Positions 55,801-64,000 of a stretch of DNA of 64,000 nt are shown here, piece by piece (the first letter of the stretch is position 1; every line of letters starts with the position of its first letter). The position numbers and the translations under genes are program-made. The notes beneath the pieces were generated by a model, which was not told the DNA's origin, did no database searches, and saw nothing but the letters and a program-made list of their open reading frames with translations. Where the stretch lies: the NCBI GenBank assembly GCA_963829135.1, contig CAWHHO010000008.1, positions 1-64,000 on the forward strand. Direction: 5' to 3'. Origin of the DNA: Kumtagia sp963829135 (GTDB taxonomy: Bacteria > Pseudomonadota > Alphaproteobacteria > Rhizobiales > Rhizobiaceae).

Positions 55801-56509
55801 CGGCGGAACCGGCAACGATACCCTTGTAGGGGGAACCGGCGCCGACATCATGCGCGGCGGCGCTGGCAACGACGTTTATGTCGTAGACAGAAACACCGAC
55901 ACAATCGATGAGCGGGCATCCGGCTCCTCCGGCATGGATACGGTGCATTCCTCCATCAGTTTCAGCCTCAACAGTTCGGCGCGCGTTCTCGGCAGCTTCG
56001 AGAGGATCGTGTTGACCGGCACTGGAAACATCAACGGCACGGGCAATTCGCTGAGCAACACCATTACCGGAAATGCCGGCGCGAACGTCCTTGTCGGCAA
56101 CGCCGGCAATGACAGTCTCTACGGTAATGGCGGCAATGACCGCATTGCCGGTGGCGCCGGAAACGACACACTACTCGGCGGAGGGGGCAAAGACGTCTTT
56201 GTCTTCAACGCGGCTGTATCATCAAAATCGAATGTCGATCACATCATCGACTTCAAGCACGCCGATGATACATTTTGGCTGGACAATGCCGTCATGAAAG
56301 CGCTCGGCTCGACGGGCGCATTGAGCTCCGGCCAGTTCTGGAAAAGCACATCCGGCACCGCGCATGACGCCAATGACCATGTCATTTACGACACCGACAG
56401 CGGAAACCTCTTCTACGACTCCAATGGCAGCGCTTCCGGCAGCTCGATCCTGATCGCGCAGCTCAATCCCCATCTTGTTCTCGATGCGTCGGATTTCGTA
56501 GTGATCTGA
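52801..56509 (+). CDS. RTX calcium-binding repeat protein (frameshifted as sequenced)
   Basis: A secreted RTX protein of about 1236 residues, exported by a type I system and folded by Ca2+ outside the cell. It has many GGxGxDxLxG nonapeptides, interspersed beta-rich segments (for example YHSNGTDEGFATQGAVVDLA), and a long C-terminal unit that includes HIIDFKHADDTFWLDNAVMK, the usual type I secretion region. The GTG start (MANLFGTTGDDALAG) fits RTX openings. TTG codons further upstream are also in frame. One extra G near 55308 breaks the frame, shown by a 349-bp spacing where the other repeats have 348. No protease or lipase motif is seen, so adhesion or biofilm use is possible. Confidence 0.88.
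54745..56150 (+). repeat. Five-fold 348-bp repeat in the RTX gene
   Basis: The landmark GACACG or its equivalent falls at 54745, 55093, 55442, 55790 and 56138. The spacings are 348, 349, 348 and 348 bp, so each unit is 116 residues (RTX core plus an FSLNNSSRVLGNFEKLFLTG-type beta module). The one 349 spacing marks the inserted base. Confidence 0.85.
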
Positions 56510-56552
56510 CAAGGCGCGTCGGGTGGCTCTCCTCACGATGGGATTCTGCAAT

Positions 56553-56580
56553 ATCGAAAGCCGTATACGCGGCTTTCGAT
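56553..56580 (+). terminator. Hairpin after the RTX gene
   Basis: ATCGAAAGCCG, loop TATACG, CGGCTTTCGAT: perfect 11-bp arms, about 45 bases after the RTX stop. The T run is weak (GTTC), so it may be a bidirectional or Rho-assisted end. Confidence 0.6.
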
Positions 56581-56674
56581 GTTCGCCGACGTATCGGTGA
56601 TTTCCGGTTTACCAGCACACCCCGAAGATTTGACTTTTGTCAGCCCGCGTGACTAACGTCACGTGGGAGGGCAC

Positions 56675-57631
56675 ATGGCGATCCGTCAGGCCGATCAGAT
56701 CATTCATAAGGCAGCTTGGCTGTATTATTCTCACGGCTTGCGCCAGGATGAGGTCGCGCGCGAATTGCAAATTTCGCGGGCCTCCGTCGCCATGTATCTG
56801 CGCAAGGCGCGTGAGACCGGCATTGTCAGCATTTCCACATCGACCCAATTGTTCTCGGAGGATGTTCTTGCGCGGGAAGTCGAGGACGCCCTGAAGCTGG
56901 GCGCCGTCTGGGTGGTGCCCGACAGCGCGCATTCCACCGACCCGACCACCGACGTTCCGCTAGTCGCGGCGAGCGTGTTTCTCAGCCTGGCCGTACGCGA
57001 TTCCCGCATAGGCGTCGCCTGGGGGCGCACCGTCTACACCATCGCCGATCAGATGCCGCATGCCGACCTGCAGGGCGTGACCGTGGTGCAACTCTGCGGC
57101 AATCTCGGCTCGCCCTATTCCTACAGACCGGACGAATGCACGATGGAAATCGCTCGCCGGCTGAACGCAAAGGGCCTCAACATCTATGCACCGCTGGTGC
57201 TTGGCACCGAAGAGCTCGCAGCGTCACTGCGGGCGGAGCCGGTGATCCGCGAGCAGCTTGACGGGATCTCCGCTTGCGATCTCGCACTTTACTCGATCGG
57301 CACGGTCGACACTGAAAGCCATCTGGTGAAATGCGGTGCGGTGACGGCGGCAGAACTGGAGGAGTTAAGGGCAGCGGGCGCCGCGGCTGTCATCGCCGGC
57401 CGCGCCATCGACGCCAGCGGCGTGTCCCTGGAGTGCGGCTATAATCGCCGGTTGATCTCCGCCGACATTGCTTCCCTGCGCAGGATTTCGAAACGGCTCG
57501 TCGTGGTGCAGGAGGACAGCAAATTCGAACCGCTGAAGGCGGCACTTGCGGGCGGGTTGTGCACACATCTGGTACTCAGCGCCAGGATGGCGCGACGACT
57601 CCTCGACGATTTCACCGCAGGCCGAGACTGA
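56675..57631 (+). CDS. SorC/DeoR-type sugar-responsive regulator
   Basis: A 318-residue regulator. The N-terminal helix-turn-helix (about 8-55; LYYSHGLRQDEVARELQISR) and a large C-terminal effector-binding domain (GVTVVQLCGNLGSPYSYRPD ... SIGTVDTES) are typical of SorC proteins, which bind phosphorylated sugars. GGGAGG precedes the ATG. It lies 59 bases before the aldolase fusion and probably controls it and the mtnK-mtnA genes. Confidence 0.9.
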   Translation: MAIRQADQIIHKAAWLYYSHGLRQDEVARELQISRASVAMYLRKARETGIVSISTSTQLFSEDVLAREVEDALKLGAVWVVPDSAHSTDPTTDVPLVAASVFLSLAVRDSRIGVAWGRTVYTIADQMPHADLQGVTVVQLCGNLGSPYSYRPDECTMEIARRLNAKGLNIYAPLVLGTEELAASLRAEPVIREQLDGISACDLALYSIGTVDTESHLVKCGAVTAAELEELRAAGAAAVIAGRAIDASGVSLECGYNRRLISADIASLRRISKRLVVVQEDSKFEPLKAALAGGLCTHLVLSARMARRLLDDFTAGRD

Positions 57632-57690
57632 TTTGACAGCAACGTTTGCCGATCCGAACAATCAGGAGCGGCGTGAGTGGAACGACGACC

Positions 57691-59746
57691 ATGAAAAACC
57701 TCTGGAATGACGCCGAAGCAAATACCCTCATCGACGCCTATGCCAAGTTAGGCATCGAGAGTGAACTCGCGCTGCGCGTTTATACGACGCGGCTGCTCGG
57801 CGGCGAGCCGAGACTGGTTCTGCATGGCGGCGGCAACACCTCGGTCAAGCTGAGAGTAACCGATCTGGTCGGCGACGAATGGGACGTTCTGTGCGTCAAG
57901 GGCAGCGGCTGGGACATGGGCGTCATCGAGCCGCAGGGCCTGCCGGCGGTAAAGCTCGCGCCCTTGCTCAAGGCGCGCAAGCTCAAGAGCCTTTCCGACG
58001 AAGACATGGTGGCGCTGCAACGCGCCAACCTGATCGATCCGACCTCGCCGAACCCCTCGGTGGAGACGCTGCTGCACGCTTTCCTGCCGCACAAATTCGT
58101 CGACCATACCCATTCGACCGCTATCCTGGCGCTGGTCGATCAGCAAGACAGCAAGCCGATCTGCGATACGGTTTTTGGCAAGACCTTTGGCTTCGTGCCC
58201 TATATCAAGCCGGGTTTCGACCTCGCCAAGGCAGCGGCCGAGGTTTACGAGCAGGACCCATCGGTGATCGGACTTGTCCTCGACAAGCATGGCATCTTCA
58301 CGTTCGGCGACAGCGCGGCGGAGGCTTATGGCCGCATGATCGACGCGGTGACGCGCGCCGAGGCTTTTATCGTCGAGCGGAGCAAGCCGGCGCCCGCGCC
58401 CGTAAAGCTCCCCGCGAACCTGGCTAAGCCCGCCGACATTGCGCCGATGCTGCGCGGCGCGGTGGCAGTCGACAAGGGCGAAGGCCGCTTCGACCGCATG
58501 ATCAGCGACTTCCGCACCTCGCCGCAGGTGCTCGAGTTTCTCAGCACGCCCCGCCTTGAAGCCTTGCGCAAGGACGGGCCTGTCCACGCCGGATCTTTCC
58601 ATTCGCATCAAGACCGGTCCGATGGTGCTGCCGGCGCCGGACGCAACCGATCTGAAGGCCTATGCGGCCACGATCGGCAAGCATGTCGGCGAATGGGCCG
58701 CCACCTACGCCGGCTATTTCGACACCAACAACGCACGCGACGATGTCAAGCGCATCATGCTCGATCCGATGCCGCGCCTGACGTTCGTGCCCGGGCTCGG
58801 CATGTTCGGCCATGGCCGCACGTTGAAGGATGCGAGGATCGCGTCGGATCTTGGCGAGATGTGGATCGAGGCGGTCAAAGGGGCGGAGGCAATCGGCACC
58901 TTTCGCCCGCTCACTCATGCCGAGTTGTTCGAACTGGAATACTGGTCGCTGGAGCAAGCGAAGCTCGCATCGAACAAGCCTAAACCGCTAACCGGGCAAG
59001 TGGTGCTTATCACAGGCGGCGCCGGTGCCATCGGTGCTGCGACAGCAAAGCTGTTTGCCGACTACGGAGCGCACGCCGTCGTTGTGGATCTCGATGCCGA
59101 CCGTGCCGCGGAGGCCGCAAAGGAGGCCGGCAATCAATCGATCGGCGTCGGCTGTGACATCACCGACCCGCAGGCGCTGCGGACCGCTTTCGACAAAGCC
59201 GTCGAGGTCTATGGCGGGCTGGATATTCTTGTTTCCAATGCCGGTGCTGCCTGGGAGGGCGAGATCGCGACGCTGGACGACGCGTTGCTGCGCAAGAGCT
59301 TTGAGCTCAACTTCTTTGCCCACCAGAACGCCGCACAGAACGCCGTGCGCATCTTTCGCGAACAACGCACGGGCGGCGTGCTTCTGTTCAATACGTCGAA
59401 GCAGGCCATCAATCCCGGTGCGAGGTTTGGGGCTTATGGCCTGCCGAAGGCGGCGACGCTATTCCTGTCGCGCCAATATGCGTTGGAATACGGGTCGCTC
59501 GGCATCCGCGCTAACGCCGTCAATGCAGACCGCATCCGCTCGGGAATTTTGACGGCCGATATGATCGCCAGCCGCTCAAAAGCGCGTGGCGTTTCGGAGA
59601 AGGACTATATGTCGGGCAATTTGCTGGGCCAGGAGGTGACGGCGCAGGATGTTGCGCAGGCCTTCCTGCACCACGCACTGGCGGAACGAACGACGGCGGA
59701 CGTAACCACCGTCGATGGTGGCAATATCGCAGCGGCGTTGCGGTGA
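57691..59746 (+). CDS. Bifunctional class II aldolase / short-chain dehydrogenase, frameshifted
   Basis: A protein of about 684 residues of the RhaD-dehydrogenase fusion type. The N-terminal class II aldolase/adducin domain (1-360) has the phosphate/metal segment LHGGGNTSVK, the zinc histidines in DHTHSTAILAL and LDKHGIFTFG. The C-terminal SDR domain (about 420-684) has ITGGAGAIGAATAK, SNAGAAW and the YGLPK catalytic motif. The frame breaks near 58583: DGPV should continue TPDLSIRIKTGPMV, found in the next frame, so one C is extra. It would cleave a ketose-1-phosphate to DHAP plus an aldehyde and oxidise or reduce the aldehyde. A GTG at 57673 with AGGAG upstream is an alternative start. Confidence 0.9.
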
Positions 59747-59776
59747 AGTCATCGCCGGGAGTTTACAACGTAAAAT

Positions 59777-59800
59777 AAAGTGCTACATATGTAGCACTTT
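59777..59800. promoter_or_regulatory. Perfect 24-bp palindrome, probable operator of the MazEF pair
   Basis: AAAGTGCTACAT followed by its exact reverse complement ATGTAGCACTTT. It sits 11 bases before the antitoxin start and touches the ribosome site GGAGG, the usual place for autoregulatory toxin-antitoxin repression. Confidence 0.8.
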
Positions 59801-59811
59801 GGAGGCTGTTG

Positions 59812-60078
59812 ATGACGATCACATCCAAGATTCGCCGGCAGGGTGGCGCCGCGGTGATAACTATTCCTCCAGCGCTATTGAAGCTCTTGGAGTTGGAAAT
59901 TGGCGCACAGATTTCGCTTAGCGTGTCTGAAGGCGAACTGATCGCACGACCCGTAACGCGCTCGCGCAAGCGCTATTCACTGAAGGAACTGCTTCAAGGG
60001 TCGGAACAGTTTGCCGATCTCAACGCCGCAACCGAATGGGCGCGGGAAGGTGACGCCGTCGGACGAGAAATCTCCTGA
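59812..60078 (+). CDS. mazE: AbrB/MazE-type antitoxin
   Basis: A protein of 88 residues with an N-terminal SpoVT/AbrB swapped-hairpin DNA-binding domain (SKIRRQGGAAVITIPPALLK ... GAQISLSVSEGELIARPV) and an acidic C-terminal helix that would wrap the toxin. The start is preceded by GGAGG at six bases. The stop overlaps the toxin start by one base (TGATG). Confidence 0.88.
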   Translation: MTITSKIRRQGGAAVITIPPALLKLLELEIGAQISLSVSEGELIARPVTRSRKRYSLKELLQGSEQFADLNAATEWAREGDAVGREIS

Positions 60079-60440
60079 TGGTGAGAGGTAGTACGCCGCG
60101 CCGCGGCGATATTTATTGGATAGATCCGAATCCAGTCTCGGGCCGAGAGATGAGGGACCGTTACCGTTTCGTGGTGATCACGCCACGAGCGATCAACGCC
60201 TTAGGCGTTTGCATGACCGTTCCAGTGACCACGGCTGGAGGATTCACACGCAACGTCGGCCTGGCAGTTTCAATCTCCGGCCACGATACGAGCGGAGTGG
60301 CAGTCTGCAACCAGGTGAGAAGTTTCGACATCGAGGCGCGGGTTCGAGCGGGCACGGCACGATATGTCGAAGCGTTGGATGAGGCAACGACGAGTGAAAT
60401 CGTCGCCAGGGTGGTTAGCGCGATTGACCCGGATGCGTAA
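60078..60440 (+). CDS. mazF: MazF/PemK-type endoribonuclease toxin
   Basis: A 120-residue toxin with the MazF/PemK fold: RRGDIYWIDPNPVSGREMRD, RFVVITPRAINA, VPVTTAGGFTRNVG and VCNQVRSFDIEARV. Free MazF cuts mRNA at specific short sites. It is coupled to the antitoxin and sits between the aldolase and mtnK genes, cutting an otherwise metabolic row, so a later insertion is likely (inference). Confidence 0.9.
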   Translation: MVRGSTPRRGDIYWIDPNPVSGREMRDRYRFVVITPRAINALGVCMTVPVTTAGGFTRNVGLAVSISGHDTSGVAVCNQVRSFDIEARVRAGTARYVEALDEATTSEIVARVVSAIDPDA

Positions 60441-60570
60441 CCCACGACACCGCCGGCGAACCGTTCATATTCTCACAATCTGTCAAATGACAGCAGAATT
60501 AACAATTGACGCCTCAGGTCGAGCACTGCCACTTGATGCCTCGACGGTTCGTGGGCAGGAGGAAGCCTAG

Positions 60571-61837
60571 ATGATACCGAACGCCTTCAAGGCACTGACC
60601 GTTGAAACCCTGCCGGCGCGGCTTGGCGGGCTGGAAGCGATGCAAGCGCGGCTCGGTGACGCCGCAAACTGGAAAGTGCGCGAAGTCGGCGACGGCAACC
60701 TCAACCTCGTCTTCATCGTCGAAAGCGAAGATGGCAGGCGTCGTCGTCAAGCAGGCGCTGCCCTATGTGCGGCTGGTTGGCGATTCCTGGCCGCTGCCGC
60801 TGAAGCGGTCATTCTTCGAATATCACGCCCTGACGCGCCAGGAGGCGCGCAACCCCGGCTCTACGCCGCAGATATTCCACTTCGACGAAGGCCAGGCGAT
60901 GATCGTGATGGAATATCTGTCGCCGCATATCATCCTGCGCAGGGGGCTGATCGCCGGCAATCAATATCCGAAGATCGGCAAGGATCTCGGCCTGTTCATG
61001 GCCCGCACGCTGTTCCGCGGTTCCGACTTCCACATGGAGACCCGGCAACGCAAGGCAGACCTTGCGCTGTTCGCCGACAATGTCGAGCTTTGCGACATCA
61101 CCGAAAATCTCGTCTTCTCCGACCCGTATTTCGACGCGAAGATGAACCGCCATACGTCCCCGCAACTCGACACTCTCGTGGCCGAACTGCGCGCAGACCG
61201 CGATTTGAAGGTCGAGGCGCAGCGGCTGAAGCATCTGTTCACAGCCAATGCCGAGACGCTGGTGCATGGCGACCTGCATACCGGCTCGATCATGGTGACC
61301 GAAGCCGATACGCGCATGATCGACCCGGAATTCGCCTTCTATGGGCCGATGGCGTTCGATGTCGGCATGGCGCTCGCCAATTTTTGGATGTCGTACTTCT
61401 CGCAGCGCGGGCATGAGACGAACGCCGGGGACCGTGAGCCGATGCGTAGCTATCTGCTCGGCGTCGTGGTCGAGGCATGGTCAATTTTCCGCGCCGAGTT
61501 CTCACATCTATGGCGCACCGAACGGACCGGCATCCTCTACCAGAAGAGCCTGTTCGAGGATCAGGGCGACATCCTTGCGGCCGAGCAGGCGCTGGACCAC
61601 GTCCTGCATGCGCTGTTCGACGATATGCTGGGCTTCGCCGGCATTGAGTGCCACCGCCGCATTCTGGGCCTCGCCCACAATGCCGATTTCGAGGCGATCG
61701 AGGATCTCGACCTGCGCGCCTCCTGCGAGGCCAAGGCGCTGCGGTTCGGCCGCCATCTCGTGGTCAATCGCCGCCAGATCCACGGCATCGAGGAAGTGAA
61801 CAACCTGGCGCGTCTGGTCGAGACGGAGAAAACGCCT
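60571..61837 (+). CDS. mtnK: S-methyl-5-thioribose kinase, frameshifted and reading into mtnA
   Basis: A kinase of about 422 residues that phosphorylates 5-methylthioribose. The start MIPNAFKALTVETLPARLGG has AGGAGG upstream. It holds the small-molecule kinase core, with LVHGDLHTGSIMV (catalytic Asp) and MIDPEFAFYGPMAFDVGMAL (metal Asp). The frame shifts near 60734: FIVESEDG should run on as GVVVKQALPYVRLVGDSWPL in the next frame. The resumed frame has no stop before mtnA. In another frame a TGA overlaps the mtnA ATG, so the natural stop may be hidden by a second small indel. Confidence 0.88.
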
Positions 61838-62950
61838 ATGAAGGTCGGCGACAAGCATTTCCGCACCATCTGGCTGAACGAGGACGGCCGTTCGGTCGAC
61901 ATCATCGACCAGCGCTGGCTGCCGCACGCCTTCCGCGTCGAGACCGTTGACACGGTCGACGGCATCGCCACCGCCATCCGCGACATGTGGGTGCGCGGCG
62001 CGCCGCTGATCGGCGTTACTGCCGCCTATGGCGTCGCCTTGCAGATGGCCGAAGACCCCTCGGACGTGGCCCTGGAAGCCGTCTGGCATAGGCTGCATGA
62101 GACGCGGCCGACCGCGATCAATCTGCGCTGGGCGCTGGATGCGATGACGGCGTTCCTCAAGCCGATACCGCCGCCGCAACGCGCCGCAGCGGCGTACAAG
62201 CGCGCCGGCGAGATCGCCGACGAGGATGTCGGTCTGAACCGCTCCATCGGTGAGAATGGCCTGAAGATCATTCGCGACATCGCTGCGCGCAAGAAGCCGG
62301 GCGAGCCGGTGAACATTCTGACCCATTGCAACGCCGGCTGGCTGGCGACCGTGGACTACGGAACCGCAACCGCACCGATCTATCTGGCGGTGGAGGCCGG
62401 AATTCCGGTGCATGTGTTTGTCGACGAGACGCGCCCGCGCAATCAGGGCGCCCAGCTCACGGCCTGGGAGATGGCTGGCCACGGCGTCCCGCATACGCTC
62501 ATCGTCGACAATGCCGGCGGCCACCTGATGCAGCATGGCGAAATCGACATGGTGATCGTCGGCACCGATCGCACCACCGCCAATGGTGACGTCTGCAACA
62601 AGATCGGCACGTATCTGAAGGCGCTTGCAGCGGCGGACAATGGCGTGCCTTTCTATGTGGCGCTGCCATCGCCGACCATCGACTGGACGGTCCGCGACGG
62701 CCTCAAGGAAATTCCGATCGAAGAACGCTCCGGCGACGAGGTGTCGCTGGTGTGGGGAAAGACCGCAAATGGCGAAATCGCACAGGTGCGTGTCTCGCCC
62801 GATGCGACGCCCGCCCGAAATCCTGCTTTCGATGTCACCCCCGCCCGTCTGGTCACCGGCCTTATTACGGAGCGCGGTGTGGCGAAGGCGTCCCGCGCCG
62901 GGCTTGCCGAACTTTTTCCCGACCGGAGCACAGAAGTGGCTAGTAATTAA
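61838..62950 (+). CDS. mtnA: Methylthioribose-1-phosphate isomerase
   Basis: A 370-residue eIF2B-like isomerase that converts 5-methylthioribose-1-phosphate to the ribulose form. The catalytic Cys region is THCNAGWLATVDYGTATAPI and the acid region IVGTDRTTANGDVCNKIGTY. It is in the same frame as mtnK with no stop between, but GGAG before its own ATG suggests separate translation. The two enzymes act in sequence. Confidence 0.93.
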   Translation: MKVGDKHFRTIWLNEDGRSVDIIDQRWLPHAFRVETVDTVDGIATAIRDMWVRGAPLIGVTAAYGVALQMAEDPSDVALEAVWHRLHETRPTAINLRWALDAMTAFLKPIPPPQRAAAAYKRAGEIADEDVGLNRSIGENGLKIIRDIAARKKPGEPVNILTHCNAGWLATVDYGTATAPIYLAVEAGIPVHVFVDETRPRNQGAQLTAWEMAGHGVPHTLIVDNAGGHLMQHGEIDMVIVGTDRTTANGDVCNKIGTYLKALAAADNGVPFYVALPSPTIDWTVRDGLKEIPIEERSGDEVSLVWGKTANGEIAQVRVSPDATPARNPAFDVTPARLVTGLITERGVAKASRAGLAELFPDRSTEVASN

Positions 62951-63118
62951 GCATGCATCGTCCGTGATGAAAATTTGGGCATACATACTACGCGCTGCGT
63001 AAAAAACCCTCACCCACCGTTCTTCACGCGAATCGAAGCCCTGCCCGGCGACCGGCAGCGTCAACCTTCTTCGATTGTAAACAATCTCTTAACGCGACAT
63101 TAGGGCCGTCCGGCCGAA

Positions 63119-63135
63119 TTGGCACGGGGGTTGCA
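63119..63135 (+). promoter_or_regulatory. Sigma-54 (RpoN) promoter of urtA
   Basis: TTGGCACGGGGGTTGCA: TGGCACG at -24 and TTGC at -12 with a four-base spacer, an almost ideal RpoN site, 43 bases before the start. It implies control by an enhancer-binding protein such as NtrC under nitrogen limitation. An overlapping GTTGCA/TGCAAC inverted repeat at 63130-63155 could be an extra site. Confidence 0.88.
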
Positions 63136-63177
63136 TCGTATTGCTGCGGTGCAACAACAAGTTCGGAGGTTACCCAT

Positions 63178-64000
63178 ATGAGGGGTTTTCAAACAACAAT
63201 GAAAAGCGTCTTGGCTGCCGGCGCGCTGGTAGCGGGACTGATGACCGCGCCTGCCTGGTCGCAGGAAGATACGATCAAGGTCGGCATTCTGCATTCGCTG
63301 TCCGGGACGATGGCGATTTCGGAAACGACGCTCAAGGATACCATGCTGTTTCTGATCGACGAGCAGAACAAGAAAGGCGGGTTGCTGGGCAAGAAGCTTG
63401 AAGCAGTCGTCGTCGACCCGGCCTCCGATTGGCCGCTCTTCGCTGAAAAGGCGCGCGAGCTGATCGAAAAGGACAAGGTTGCGGCTGTGTTCGGCTGCTG
63501 GACCTCGGTGTCGCGTAAATCGGTGCTGCCGGTGTTCGAGGAACTGAACAACCTGCTGTTCTATCCGGTCCAGTACGAGGGTGAGGAAAGCCAGCGCAAT
63601 GTGTTCTACACCGGCGCGGCCCCGAACCAACAGGCTATTCCAGCCGTCGATTACCTGATGAGCGAAGATGGTGGCTCGGTCAAACGCTGGGTCCTCGCCG
63701 GCACCGACTACGTGTATCCGCAGACAACCAACAAGATCCTGCAGGCCTATCTCGAATCCAAGGGTGTGGCCAAGGAAGACATCATGGTCAACTACACGCC
63801 ATTCGGTCAATCTGACTGGCAGACCATCGTCACCGACATCAAGAATTTCGGCTCGGCCGGCAAGAAGACCGCCGTTGTCTCCACAATCAATGGCGACGCC
63901 AACGTGCCGTTCTACAAGGAGCTGGCCAACCAGGGCATCAAGGCCGAGGACATCCCGGTCGTCGCCTTCTCGGTCGGTGAGGAAGAGCTTGCCGGCCTCG
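63178..64000 (+). CDS. urtA: Urea ABC transporter substrate-binding protein, 5' part
   Basis: The first 274 residues of UrtA, cut by the window end. It starts at ATG with GGAGG eight bases upstream, has a signal peptide (MRGFQTTMKSVLAAGALVAG, cleaved near AWSQ), and then the type I periplasmic-binding fold: DTIKVGILHSLSGTMAISET, VFGCWTSVSRKSVLPVFEEL, NLLFYPVQYEGEESQRNVFY. This is the urea-specific sequence of the family. It supplies urea to UrtBCDE, which probably follow downstream together with urease genes. Confidence 0.95.
   Translation, partial: MRGFQTTMKSVLAAGALVAGLMTAPAWSQEDTIKVGILHSLSGTMAISETTLKDTMLFLIDEQNKKGGLLGKKLEAVVVDPASDWPLFAEKARELIEKDKVAAVFGCWTSVSRKSVLPVFEELNNLLFYPVQYEGEESQRNVFYTGAAPNQQAIPAVDYLMSEDGGSVKRWVLAGTDYVYPQTTNKILQAYLESKGVAKEDIMVNYTPFGQSDWQTIVTDIKNFGSAGKKTAVVSTINGDANVPFYKELANQGIKAEDIPVVAFSVGEEELAGL

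Noticed and set aside
61508..63064. Minus-strand open frame of 518 residues
   Set aside because: It is the shadow of mtnK and mtnA. Its residues do not resemble a protein family.

Overview
The window looks like chromosome from a GC-rich rhizobial alphaproteobacterium, most like Mesorhizobium or a relative (inference). Supporting signs are a CIRCE-controlled groESL pair, a multi-gene NHEJ cluster with ligD and ku, ffh / chorismate mutase / rpsP in a row, DUF1036, DUF1244 and DUF930 proteins, a rhizobial-type intergenic palindrome, and a urea-transport gene (urtA) behind a sigma-54 promoter. No complete tRNA or rRNA gene, CRISPR array, transposase or integrase was seen.

Layout. 1-4.75 kb is accessory DNA: a broken peptidoglycan amidase, a caspase-like protein joined to a C-type-lectin domain, and a VapBC-type toxin-antitoxin pair between two 3' halves of tRNA-Gly(GCC), which look like integration scars. 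4.9-11.2 kb holds groES-groEL, small membrane proteins, a GGDEF-EAL protein and a cation-diffusion facilitator. 11.5-21.7 kb holds a GFA-family protein and a surface block: a repeat-rich autotransporter, a glycosyltransferase, a TIGR03032 protein, a second caspase-like protein and a LysM protein. 22.3-28.2 kb is the DNA-repair cluster ligD - ku - BRCT/TPR protein - hydrolase - xthA, followed by cydAB (28.3-30.8 kb).

30.9-34.7 kb is a looser region: a proline-rich protein, a DUF930 protein, two large inverted repeats, and a two-gene module with an ADP-ribosyltransferase-like protein. 34.8-41.9 kb is core-like: ffh, chorismate mutase, rpsP, a hydrolase, DUF1244, an N-formylglutamate amidohydrolase-like gene, DUF1036 and pyruvate kinase. 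42-48.9 kb has an RND efflux pair, a hydrolase, a TPR protein and rpmJ. 49.2-52.6 kb has hmgA, maiA and a UDP-glucose dehydrogenase. 52.8-56.5 kb is an RTX protein with five 348-bp repeats. 56.7-63 kb has a SorC regulator, an aldolase-dehydrogenase fusion, a MazEF pair, and mtnK and mtnA, which suggests methylthioribose salvage. The window ends inside urtA.

Caution: at least eleven conserved genes, including groEL, ligD, ku, mtnK and the aldolase, carry a single small indel that breaks the frame. The pattern looks more like consensus errors in the sequence than like gene decay, so I give the restored spans and flag each break.
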